Part shown: in pieces, positions 1 through 6,293 of the stretch
How positions within the stretch are numbered: the stretch's first letter is position 1
How the letters are laid out: each line of letters starts with the position of its first letter
Assembly: GCA_016844485.1 (NCBI GenBank)
Contig: JAENIZ010000035.1
Location: forward strand, 1 to 10,216
Length of the DNA: 10,216 nucleotides
Direction of reading: 5' to 3'
From: Gammaproteobacteria bacterium
Lineage (GTDB): Bacteria > Pseudomonadota > Gammaproteobacteria > Eutrophobiales > Eutrophobiaceae
Position numbers and translations under genes: made by a program
Notes under the pieces: model-generated
What the model saw: only the letters and a program-made list of their open reading frames with translations
What the model was told of the DNA's origin: nothing
Databases searched by the model: none

Positions 1-1636
1 AGTTGACTCATGCGCAGCGGAATTTGCCGCCACTACCGCCTATATGTATTCCACGTATGAAGCAGAGTGTGAGGCAAGGCCCGGTAACAGAAAAAAAATT
101 ATGGTGCTTGGCGGAGGTCCAAACCGGATTGGGCAGGGGATTGAATTTGATTATTGTTGCGTGCAGGCTGCACTGGCCATGCGCGCTGCCGATTATGAAA
201 CGATTATGGTCAACTGCAATCCGGAAACTGTGTCCACGGATTATGACACCTCGGATCGATTGTATTTTGAACCGCTGACGCTGGAGGACGTGCTGGAGAT
301 CATTCATCTTGAGAAACCGTTTGGAGTAATTGTCCAGTTTGGCGGACAGACACCACTCAAGTTGTCACGCGCACTTGAGGCCGCAGGTGCGCCCATTATC
401 GGCACCTCGCCGGATTCCATTGATCTTGCCGAAGACCGCGAACGCTTCCAGCAATTACTGGTTGAATTGGATTTAAAACAACCGCCCAATCGTATCGCAC
501 GAAATACGGACCAGGCAGTCAAGCAGGCCAGTGAGATTGGTTATCCCCTGGTGGTGCGGCCATCTTATGTGCTCGGCGGGCGTGCAATGGAAATCGTATT
601 TAATGAAAATGATCTGCGTACCTATATGCGTGAAGCCGTAGCCGTTTCGAACAAATCACCCGTGTTGCTGGATCGTTTTCTGCGTGACGCCATCGAAGTG
701 GATGTTGATGCAGTGGCTGACGGCAAAGATGTAATGATCGGGGGCATCATGGAGCATATTGAACAGGCGGGTGTACATTCGGGTGATTCCGCCTGTTCCC
801 TGCCGCCACACAGCCTGGGTCAGGACATACAAAAGCGCCTGGCACAACAGGTCCGTATTATGGCGAAAAAGTTGAATGTCATTGGCCTGATGAATGCACA
901 ATTCGCGATTCAGGGGGATGATATCTATGTGCTGGAAGTCAACCCGCGCGCCTCGCGCACGGTGCCGTTTGTATCCAAGGCAACCGGTATTTCACTCGCG
1001 CGGATCGCTGCAAATTGCATGGTCGGCAACAGCCTGGCCAAACAAGGTGTAACAAAAGGGGTTATTCCGGATTATTATTCGGTCAAGGAATCCGTGTTTC
1101 CTTTTATCAAATTCCCGGGTGTTGATCCCTTGCTCGGGCCCGAGATGAAATCCACGGGAGAAGTCATGGGGATCGGACGGAATTTCGGCGAGGCCTTCGC
1201 CAAGGCACAACTCGCGGCCGGAGAATTAATCCCGCATTCCGGGCTGGCCTTTATCAGTGTGCGTGATGAAGACAAGGAGGAAGCCAGGATCGTTGCCAGA
1301 GAACTTTCCAAACTTGGTTTTACACTGTGTGCAACTCACGGCACGGCCAGGACATTACAACAGGCCGGGCTTGAATGCCGGCGGATAAACAAGGTGCGCG
1401 AGGGGCAACCGCATATTGTTGATATGTTGAAAAATGACGAAATTGATCTGATAGTCAATACGACTGAAGATAAGCAAGCTATCGCGGATTCCTATTCAAT
1501 TCGGCGTACTGCCTTGCAGCACAAGGTCTTTTATACTACAACCATGGCTGGCGCCATGGCCACAGTAATGGCCTTGAAACAGAAAGACACCTGGGAAGTT
1601 AACCGATTACAGGATTTACACGAGGCAATAGCATGA
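1..1636 (+). CDS. carB: Carbamoyl-phosphate synthase large subunit, C-terminal half (5' end outside window)
   Basis: This is the large subunit of glutamine-dependent carbamoyl phosphate synthase, which with CarA makes carbamoyl phosphate for pyrimidine and arginine synthesis. The reading frame is already open at base 2 and reads VDSCAAEFAATTAYMYSTYE, a stretch that lies near the middle of the roughly 1070-residue protein, so about half of the gene is missing upstream. The visible 544 codons contain the second ATP-grasp synthetase domain (carbamate-phosphorylating half), with KIMVLGGGPNRIGQGIEFDY, PLVVRPSYVLGGRAMEIV and EVNPRASRTVPFVSKATG. The C-terminal MGS-like allosteric domain follows, with the CATHGTA segment that in E. 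coli contributes to IMP/UMP binding. The ornithine-site segment EQAGVHSGDSACS is intact. The stop overlaps the greA start (ATGA), so the two are very probably co-transcribed and translationally coupled. carA is expected just upstream. Identification is near certain. Confidence 0.97.
   Translation, partial: VDSCAAEFAATTAYMYSTYEAECEARPGNRKKIMVLGGGPNRIGQGIEFDYCCVQAALAMRAADYETIMVNCNPETVSTDYDTSDRLYFEPLTLEDVLEIIHLEKPFGVIVQFGGQTPLKLSRALEAAGAPIIGTSPDSIDLAEDRERFQQLLVELDLKQPPNRIARNTDQAVKQASEIGYPLVVRPSYVLGGRAMEIVFNENDLRTYMREAVAVSNKSPVLLDRFLRDAIEVDVDAVADGKDVMIGGIMEHIEQAGVHSGDSACSLPPHSLGQDIQKRLAQQVRIMAKKLNVIGLMNAQFAIQGDDIYVLEVNPRASRTVPFVSKATGISLARIAANCMVGNSLAKQGVTKGVIPDYYSVKESVFPFIKFPGVDPLLGPEMKSTGEVMGIGRNFGEAFAKAQLAAGELIPHSGLAFISVRDEDKEEARIVARELSKLGFTLCATHGTARTLQQAGLECRRINKVREGQPHIVDMLKNDEIDLIVNTTEDKQAIADSYSIRRTALQHKVFYTTTMAGAMATVMALKQKDTWEVNRLQDLHEAIA
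1622..1625 (+). promoter_or_regulatory. Ribosome binding site of greA, inside the carB coding end
   Basis: GAGG lies seven bases before the ATG at 1633 and within the last codons of carB. It supports this start, which overlaps the carB stop as ATGA, and implies coupled translation of carB and greA. Confidence 0.7.
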
Positions 1637-2109
1637 GCAAGGTACCGATCACAACAACAGGCGCACAAAAGTTGCGTGAGCAACTGAAAACATTAAAGAC
1701 TGTGGAACGGCCGCGTATTTCCAGGGCGATTGCCGAAGCACGTGCGCATGGCGATTTGAGTGAAAACGCCGAATATCATGCTGCCCGTGAGCAACAGAGT
1801 TTTCTCGAAGGCCGCATTGCGGCCATTGAGGGCGTACTGGCCAATGCCCAGATTATTGATATCAGTTCAGTCAATTCGGATGGCAAGGTGGTGTTTGGCG
1901 CAACGATTAATTTAATTAATCTTGCTGATGATGAGGAAGTGACTTACCAGATTGTCGGTGAGATAGAAGCCGATATTACACAATGCCTGATCTCGATTAC
2001 TTCTCCGATTGCACGCGCCATGATCGGCAAACAGGGGGGTGATGTCATTGAGGTCAACGCTCCCGGCGGCGTAATTGAGTATGAAATTCTCGAGGTTCGT
2101 TATAAATAG
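1633..2109 (+). CDS. greA: Transcription elongation factor GreA
   Basis: GreA enters the secondary channel of backtracked RNA polymerase and stimulates cleavage of the 3' end of the transcript, rescuing arrested complexes. The protein is 158 residues, the same length as E. coli GreA. The N-terminal coiled-coil (about residues 1-75) carries the tip motif GDLSENAEYHAAREQQ, with the two acidic catalytic residues at D41 and E44. The C-terminal FKBP-like domain (about 80-158) ends in SPIARAMIGKQGGDVIEVNAPGG and YEILEV, as usual. The ATG overlaps the carB TGA and has a GAGG seven bases upstream, so it belongs to the car operon; carA-carB-greA is a known gammaproteobacterial order. No clear intrinsic terminator follows; a repeat element fills the gap to rlmE. 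GreB is excluded because the family-typical start, length and C-terminus are those of GreA. Confidence 0.97.
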   Translation: MSKVPITTTGAQKLREQLKTLKTVERPRISRAIAEARAHGDLSENAEYHAAREQQSFLEGRIAAIEGVLANAQIIDISSVNSDGKVVFGATINLINLADDEEVTYQIVGEIEADITQCLISITSPIARAMIGKQGGDVIEVNAPGGVIEYEILEVRYK

Positions 2110-2113
2110 GAAT

Positions 2114-2203
2114 GTGATTAGTAATTAGTGATTTGTAATTAGTCATGAATTATTTTGGGAAAATTGCCGATTACCAATTACTAATCACCAGTAACTAATC
2201 ACT
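2114..2203 (+). repeat. Intergenic inverted-repeat element, copy A (14-bp unit array)
   Basis: Almost the whole 97-bp greA-rlmE gap is one repeat structure. Two direct 14-bp units (GTGATTAGTAATTA at 2114-2127 and GTGATTTGTAATTA at 2128-2141) are followed by inverted units at 2175-2188 (CAATTACTAATCAC) and 2189-2202 (CAGTAACTAATCAC). Bases 2114-2129 pair with 2173-2188 at 15 of 16 positions. The apex holds a small hairpin, ATTTT-GGG-AAAAT (2152-2164). The 18 bases at 2175-2192 match 4911-4928 at 17 positions, so this is a dispersed family and not a chance palindrome. There is no T-tract after the stem, so it does not look like a standard terminator. It ends four bases before the rlmE start codon. 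Function unknown. Confidence 0.8.
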
Positions 2204-2206
2204 AGA

Positions 2207-2827
2207 ATGGCAAAACGTCCCGGCAGTAATCGCTGGTTGCGGCGGCAACAGAGAGATCTTTACGTCAGGCAGGCACAACAGTCCCATTATCGTTCCCGTG
2301 CGGTCTATAAACTCATTGAAATCGACCAGAGGGATCGCCTGTTTCATAAAGGACAGACCGTGATCGACCTGGGGGCGGCGCCGGGCAGCTGGTCGCAGTA
2401 TGCGAATGAACAGGTTGGTGGTCAGGGCAGGGTCGTGGCAGTTGATATCCTGCCCATGGAACCTGTAGATAACGTGTTGTTTATCCAGGGAGATTTTTCT
2501 GAACGGACAGTCCATGATCAATGCCTGCAGGCACTCAATGGGCGTAATGCCGGCCTTGTAATTTCCGATCTGGCCCCCAATTTATCAGGGATAAGGGCCA
2601 CCGATCAGGCGCGCAGTATGGCCCTGGCCGATCTGGCCAAGGAACTGGCTGTTCAGGTATTACGTCCCGGCGGCGATATGTTGATCAAGGTTTTTCAGGG
2701 TGAAGGTGTTACTGATCTGCGCCGGGATTTACAGGAACATTTTCAGAAGGTTGTGACTCGAAAACCCGGGGCTTCACGTGACAGTTCACGGGAATTCTAT
2801 ATTTTGGCCCGTTCCTATGAGATATAG
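2207..2827 (+). CDS. rlmE: 23S rRNA (uridine-2552) 2'-O-methyltransferase RlmE (FtsJ/RrmJ)
   Basis: This enzyme methylates the ribose of U2552 in the A-loop of 23S rRNA on the large ribosomal subunit, using S-adenosylmethionine. The protein is 206 residues (E. coli 209). It has the FtsJ/RrmJ Rossmann methyltransferase fold, with the SAM-binding motif VIDLGAAPGSWSQ at 52-64 and VAVDILP at 77-83. The K-D-K-E catalytic tetrad is complete at K35, D121 (SDLAPNLSG), K161 (LIKVFQGEG) and E196 (SREFYILA). The ATG at 2207 is the first possible start: an in-frame TAA lies 15 bases upstream, inside the repeat element. No Shine-Dalgarno sequence precedes it. It is followed by ftsH after 59 bases, the conserved rlmE-ftsH pair. 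In E. coli and Pseudomonas a divergent yhbY sits between greA and rlmE; it is absent here. Confidence 0.96.
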   Translation: MAKRPGSNRWLRRQQRDLYVRQAQQSHYRSRAVYKLIEIDQRDRLFHKGQTVIDLGAAPGSWSQYANEQVGGQGRVVAVDILPMEPVDNVLFIQGDFSERTVHDQCLQALNGRNAGLVISDLAPNLSGIRATDQARSMALADLAKELAVQVLRPGGDMLIKVFQGEGVTDLRRDLQEHFQKVVTRKPGASRDSSREFYILARSYEI

Positions 2828-2874
2828 TCATAGAAGTGCTATAGTGAACATAGGCTTATAGATATTTATTAAAC

Positions 2875-2879
2875 GAGGA
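2875..2879 (+). promoter_or_regulatory. Ribosome binding site that fixes the TTG start of ftsH
   Basis: GAGGA is seven bases upstream of TTG 2887. There is no in-frame ATG or GTG between this TTG and the upstream in-frame stop (TAG at 2851-2853), so the site and the homology together select the TTG. Confidence 0.75.
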
Positions 2880-2886
2880 ATCTAAC

Positions 2887-4809
2887 TTGAACGAAACAGC
2901 AAGAACTCTGGTTCTGATGGTTGTCATTACCCTGGTACTGATGCTGGTATTCAGGAATTTTGCCACGCCGATGGTCAGCGATGTTTCCTATTCGAGCTTT
3001 CTCAGTGAAGTGAAAAACGGGAATGTCAAATCGGTCACTATTGAAGGAAATACAGTCAGTGGCAGGAGAATGGATGAATCCAGATTTACGACCTACAGCC
3101 CTGAGACCAGTAACAATGCCCTTATCGGGACCTTGCTTGAAAATAATGTGGAGATCAAAGGTGCGGAACCCGGCAAAAATTCACTCTGGGCGCATGCCCT
3201 CATCTCCTGGTTCCCGATCCTGTTATTGCTGGGGATCTGGATCTATTTCATGCGCCAGATGCAGGGCGGCGGTGGAGGCCGTGGCGCATTGTCATTTGGC
3301 AAGAGCCGTGCGCGTCTGCTCGGGGAAGATCAGGTCAAGACCACTTTCAATGATGTCGCTGGCGTGGAGGAAGCAAAAGAGGAAGTCGCCGAACTGGTAG
3401 AATTCCTGCGTGACCCCGGCAAGTTTCAAAAACTGGGTGGCAAGATTCCATCAGGGGTCCTGATGGTGGGCCTGCCCGGCACGGGCAAGACATTATTGGC
3501 CAAGGCCATTGCCGGTGAAGCCAAAGTCCCGTTTTTCACTATTTCCGGTTCTGACTTTGTTGAGATGTTTGTCGGTGTGGGCGCATCGCGCGTGCGCGAT
3601 ATGTTTGATCAGGCCAAGAAACATTCACCGTGCATAATATTCATTGACGAAATTGATGCAGTAGGCCGGCATCGCGGTGCGGGTCTTGGCGGTGGACATG
3701 ATGAACGCGAACAAACGCTCAATCAATTGCTGGTTGAAATGGATGGCTTTGAAGGTAATGAAGGAGTCATCGTCATTGCCGCAACGAATCGTCCCGATGT
3801 ACTTGACCCGGCTTTGTTACGCCCCGGCCGGTTTGATCGTCAGGTGGTGGTCCCTCTGCCGGATATCCGCGGGCGGGAACAGATACTCAAGGTGCATATG
3901 CGCAAGGTGGCGCTGTCCGATGACGTAAAACCTAATATCATCGCACGCGGTACGCCCGGATTTTCAGGAGCGGATCTCTCCAATCTTGTGAATGAAGCTG
4001 CGCTGTTTGCCGCGCGTGGTAACAAGAAACTTGTGGAAATGGAAGATTTCGAGCGTGCCAAGGATAAAATCATGATGGGTGCCGAGCGTCGCTCCATGGT
4101 GATGAGTGAGAATGAGAAAAAGCTCACCGCTTACCACGAGGCAGGCCATGCGATAGTCGGCCGGCTTGTCCCCTCGCATGATCCTGTCTACAAGGTGACA
4201 ATTATCCCACGCGGCCGGGCTTTGGGCGTGACTATGTTCTTACCTGAAGCAGATCGCCTGAGTTACAGTAAAGAGCTTCTGGAAAGCCAGATATGTAGTC
4301 TGTTCGGAGGCCGTATTTCCGAGGAATTGGTCTTTGGTAAAGATAATGTCACTACAGGTGCGAGCAATGATATTGAACGTGCCACACAACTGGCACGTAA
4401 TATGGTCACCAAGTGGGGGCTTTCAGAGAAACTTGGCCCGTTAACCTACAGCGAAGAGGATGGCGAGGTATTCCTCGGCCATTCAATCACTAAGCACAAG
4501 GCAGTCTCGGATGAGACAGCTCACCTCATTGATGAGGAGATAAGGAACATTATCGAGCGCAATTATCAACGTGCAGAGAAGTTGCTCAAGAAACATATCG
4601 ATAAGTTACATCTGATGGCTGAGGCGTTGATTAAGTACGAAACCATCGGCAGTGATCAAATCGATGACATCATGAAGGGTAAGGTGCCAGCGCCGCCGGC
4701 TGACTGGGATAATGATGACGATACAGGGACTGTAGAGAAGGTAAAGGTTAGCGGCGTCATAAAGGACAGGGACGCTCCTGCAGGTGAACCGCCAGCGAAA
4801 CCGGCCTGA
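2887..4809 (+). CDS. ftsH: ATP-dependent zinc metalloprotease FtsH
   Basis: FtsH is the hexameric membrane-anchored AAA+ protease of the inner membrane. It degrades misassembled membrane proteins and, in gammaproteobacteria, regulators such as LpxC and RpoH. The protein is 640 residues. Transmembrane segments at about 6-24 and 104-122 flank a small periplasmic domain. Then come the Walker A motif at 195-202 (GLPGTGKT), Walker B IIFIDEIDAVG with D254/E255, the second region of homology NRPDVLDPALLRPGRFDRQ, and the M41 zinc site HEAGH at 417-421 with the third ligand D495 in GASNDIE. These positions match E. coli FtsH numbering. Start is TTG with GAGGA seven bases upstream. Walker A has leucine where E. 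coli has proline (GPPGTGKT). The C-terminal tail after about 600 is low-complexity and Pro/Lys-rich, as usual. I found no convincing sigma-32 promoter in the 59-bp gap. folP, the usual next gene, is missing. Confidence 0.97.
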   Translation: MNETARTLVLMVVITLVLMLVFRNFATPMVSDVSYSSFLSEVKNGNVKSVTIEGNTVSGRRMDESRFTTYSPETSNNALIGTLLENNVEIKGAEPGKNSLWAHALISWFPILLLLGIWIYFMRQMQGGGGGRGALSFGKSRARLLGEDQVKTTFNDVAGVEEAKEEVAELVEFLRDPGKFQKLGGKIPSGVLMVGLPGTGKTLLAKAIAGEAKVPFFTISGSDFVEMFVGVGASRVRDMFDQAKKHSPCIIFIDEIDAVGRHRGAGLGGGHDEREQTLNQLLVEMDGFEGNEGVIVIAATNRPDVLDPALLRPGRFDRQVVVPLPDIRGREQILKVHMRKVALSDDVKPNIIARGTPGFSGADLSNLVNEAALFAARGNKKLVEMEDFERAKDKIMMGAERRSMVMSENEKKLTAYHEAGHAIVGRLVPSHDPVYKVTIIPRGRALGVTMFLPEADRLSYSKELLESQICSLFGGRISEELVFGKDNVTTGASNDIERATQLARNMVTKWGLSEKLGPLTYSEEDGEVFLGHSITKHKAVSDETAHLIDEEIRNIIERNYQRAEKLLKKHIDKLHLMAEALIKYETIGSDQIDDIMKGKVPAPPADWDNDDDTGTVEKVKVSGVIKDRDAPAGEPPAKPA

Positions 4810-4810
4810 C

Positions 4811-4928
4811 TCGTAATTAGTGATGAAGTGCAGGATGCACAAATGCCGCGAGTACAGGATGTACAGGAGCGGCGTGTGATTCGTAATTGGTTAAAGGCTT
4901 TACTAATCACCAATTACCAATCACCAGT
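4811..4928 (+). repeat. Intergenic inverted-repeat element, copy B, with an embedded hairpin pair
   Basis: The ftsH-glmM gap (137 bp) holds a second copy of the family seen at 2114-2203. A partial unit (CGTAATTAGTGAT, 4812-4824) opens the element. A main arm at 4876-4891 (GTGATTCGTAATTGGT) pairs with 4909-4924 at 15 of 16 positions, and the apex continues as TAAAG-G-CTTTA (4892-4902). Bases 4911-4928 match copy A at 17 of 18 positions, and 4900-4912 match 2178-2190 exactly (13 bases). Between the first partial unit and the main arm lies the hairpin pair listed separately, absent from copy A. A small CCAGT-C-ACTGG palindrome plus six T (4924-4941) follows; it resembles a weak terminator, but the loop is too tight to be convincing. 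Function unknown. Confidence 0.78.
4828..4873 (+). repeat. Pair of covarying short hairpins (GTRCA-GGA-TGYAC)
   Basis: Two imperfect direct repeats start 24 bases apart: GTGCAGGATGCAC at 4828-4840 and GTACAGGATGTAC at 4852-4864. Each is itself an inverted repeat with a GGA loop, and the single difference in the left arm (G to A) is matched by a compensating difference in the right arm (C to T). The second is enclosed by GCCGC (4845-4849) and GCGGC (4869-4873), giving a longer interrupted stem. The covariation indicates that the paired or palindromic form matters, as RNA hairpins or as dyad DNA sites. They sit inside repeat copy B. I do not assign a function. Confidence 0.7.
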
Positions 4929-4946
4929 CACTGGCTTTTTTAAATA

Positions 4947-6293
4947 ATGAATACCAAACGTAAATACTTCGGCACTGACGGCATCCGTGGCCGTGTCGGT
5001 GAACCGCCGATTACACCGGAATTCGTCATGAAGCTTGGGTGGGCCGCGGGCCGCGTACTGGCTCAAAATGGCGCAGGTCCGGTGCTGATTGGTAAAGATA
5101 CACGTATCTCCGGTTACATGTTTGAGTCTGCGCTTGAGGCAGGGTTATCAGCTGCCGGCGTCGATATTCGTTTACTCGGTCCCATGCCAACCCCCGGCAT
5201 TGCTTTCCTTACAAGAAATACCCGGGCACAGGCGGGTATTGTCATCAGCGCGTCGCACAACCCCTATCAGGATAATGGTATTAAATTTTTTTCGGGCGAT
5301 GGAACCAAATTGCCTGATGAAATCGAACAGGCAATAGAAGATGAACTTGATCATCCACTGGAAATTGCAAATTCCAGTAAATTGGGAAAGGTACGCCGTA
5401 TTACAGATGCCCCCAGGCGCTATATCGAATTCTGCAAAAGCAAATTCAATCCCGTAATTAACCTGGGCGGCCTGAGACTTGTTGTCGATTGCGCGCACGG
5501 GGCCACTTATCACATTGCGCCCTATGTTTTTGAGGAATTGGGCGCCGCAGTTACTTCCATCGGAACTTCTCCTGACGGTTTCAATATTAACGCAGAGAGC
5601 GGCGCTACAAATCCGCAAAAACTGCAGGAAATGGTTATTAAAAAAGGTGCGGACGCAGGCATCGCACTCGATGGTGACGGAGATCGAATCATTATGGTTG
5701 ATCATAAAGGCGAAGTCGTGGATGGCGATGAACTCCTGTTTATAATTGCGCGATCCAAATGTACCTCATTAAATGGCGCCATTGTTGGCACTGTAATGAG
5801 TAACCTTGGCCTTGAGCAGGCGATTAACAGACTCAAACTGGATTTTCTGCGCGCACAGGTAGGTGATCGTTATATTATGGATATGTTGCAGCAGGAACGT
5901 CTCACCCTCGGTGGCGAAACCTCAGGGCATATTATCAATCTGGATATGACGACAACGGGTGACGGCATTATTTCCGGTTTACAAGTGCTGGAAACCATGG
6001 TGCTGATGAATAAAACACTGCAAGAACTTAAATCAGGTATGCACAAGTATCCGCAGAAACTCATCAATGTCAGTACCGGATCCCAGGTAGATATATCCAG
6101 ATTAAGCGCAGTTGATAAGGCGGTAAAAGCAGCACAAACGGAACTGGGGGATGATGGACGTGTGCTGTTACGTCCATCGGGCACGGAGCCGCTGATACGG
6201 GTTATGGTGGAAGGGGTGGATGAAAGCCAGGTGGAAAAACTGGCGGTTTATCTCGCAAGAGAAGTGGAGACAGCCATACAACGATCTGCCTAG
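4947..6293 (+). CDS. glmM: Phosphoglucosamine mutase GlmM
   Basis: GlmM interconverts glucosamine-6-phosphate and glucosamine-1-phosphate, the step before GlmU makes UDP-GlcNAc for peptidoglycan and lipopolysaccharide. It acts in the cytoplasm. The protein is 448 residues (E. coli 445) and starts with the family-typical KYFGTDGIRGRVG. The phosphorylated serine is S103 in VISASHNPYQDNGIKFF. The magnesium loop DGDGDR places aspartates at 242, 244 and 246. The sugar-binding segment GETSGH and the C-terminal phosphate-binding loop RPSGTEPLIRVMVEG (from R409) are present. The ATG is preceded by an in-frame TAA four bases upstream, so no longer start exists. No Shine-Dalgarno sequence is visible; the upstream bases are a T-tract and repeat copy B. 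It probably still depends on the ftsH transcript or on a promoter I could not recognise. Its TAG shares a CTAG with the stop of the convergent gene. Confidence 0.96.
   Translation: MNTKRKYFGTDGIRGRVGEPPITPEFVMKLGWAAGRVLAQNGAGPVLIGKDTRISGYMFESALEAGLSAAGVDIRLLGPMPTPGIAFLTRNTRAQAGIVISASHNPYQDNGIKFFSGDGTKLPDEIEQAIEDELDHPLEIANSSKLGKVRRITDAPRRYIEFCKSKFNPVINLGGLRLVVDCAHGATYHIAPYVFEELGAAVTSIGTSPDGFNINAESGATNPQKLQEMVIKKGADAGIALDGDGDRIIMVDHKGEVVDGDELLFIIARSKCTSLNGAIVGTVMSNLGLEQAINRLKLDFLRAQVGDRYIMDMLQQERLTLGGETSGHIINLDMTTTGDGIISGLQVLETMVLMNKTLQELKSGMHKYPQKLINVSTGSQVDISRLSAVDKAVKAAQTELGDDGRVLLRPSGTEPLIRVMVEGVDESQVEKLAVYLAREVETAIQRSA

Noticed and set aside
8..1311. Several short open frames on the minus strand within carB, and similar ones within dapC, glmM and ftsH
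   Set aside because: They lie opposite or in another frame of strongly conserved genes, show no recognisable domain and lack ribosome sites; they are shadows.
2110..2206. A CRISPR-like array or tRNA in the repeat-rich gap
   Set aside because: The units are inverted and abutting with no spacers of regular length, and there is no cloverleaf or CCA end.
2828..2886. A possible heat-shock (sigma-32) or sigma-70 promoter in front of ftsH
   Set aside because: TATAGT at 2840-2845 resembles a -10, but no acceptable -35 is present at the right distance, and I see no sigma-32 pattern.
4876..4941. The copy B stem plus T-tract as an intrinsic terminator between ftsH and glmM
   Set aside because: The large stem ends 11 bases before the T-tract, and the small CCAGT-C-ACTGG stem next to it has a one-base loop, so neither fits a standard terminator. 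Kept only as an open question under glmM expression.
5172..5705. A 177-codon minus-strand open frame within glmM
   Set aside because: It is antisense to the catalytic core of an intact glmM, has cysteine-rich random composition and no known motif.
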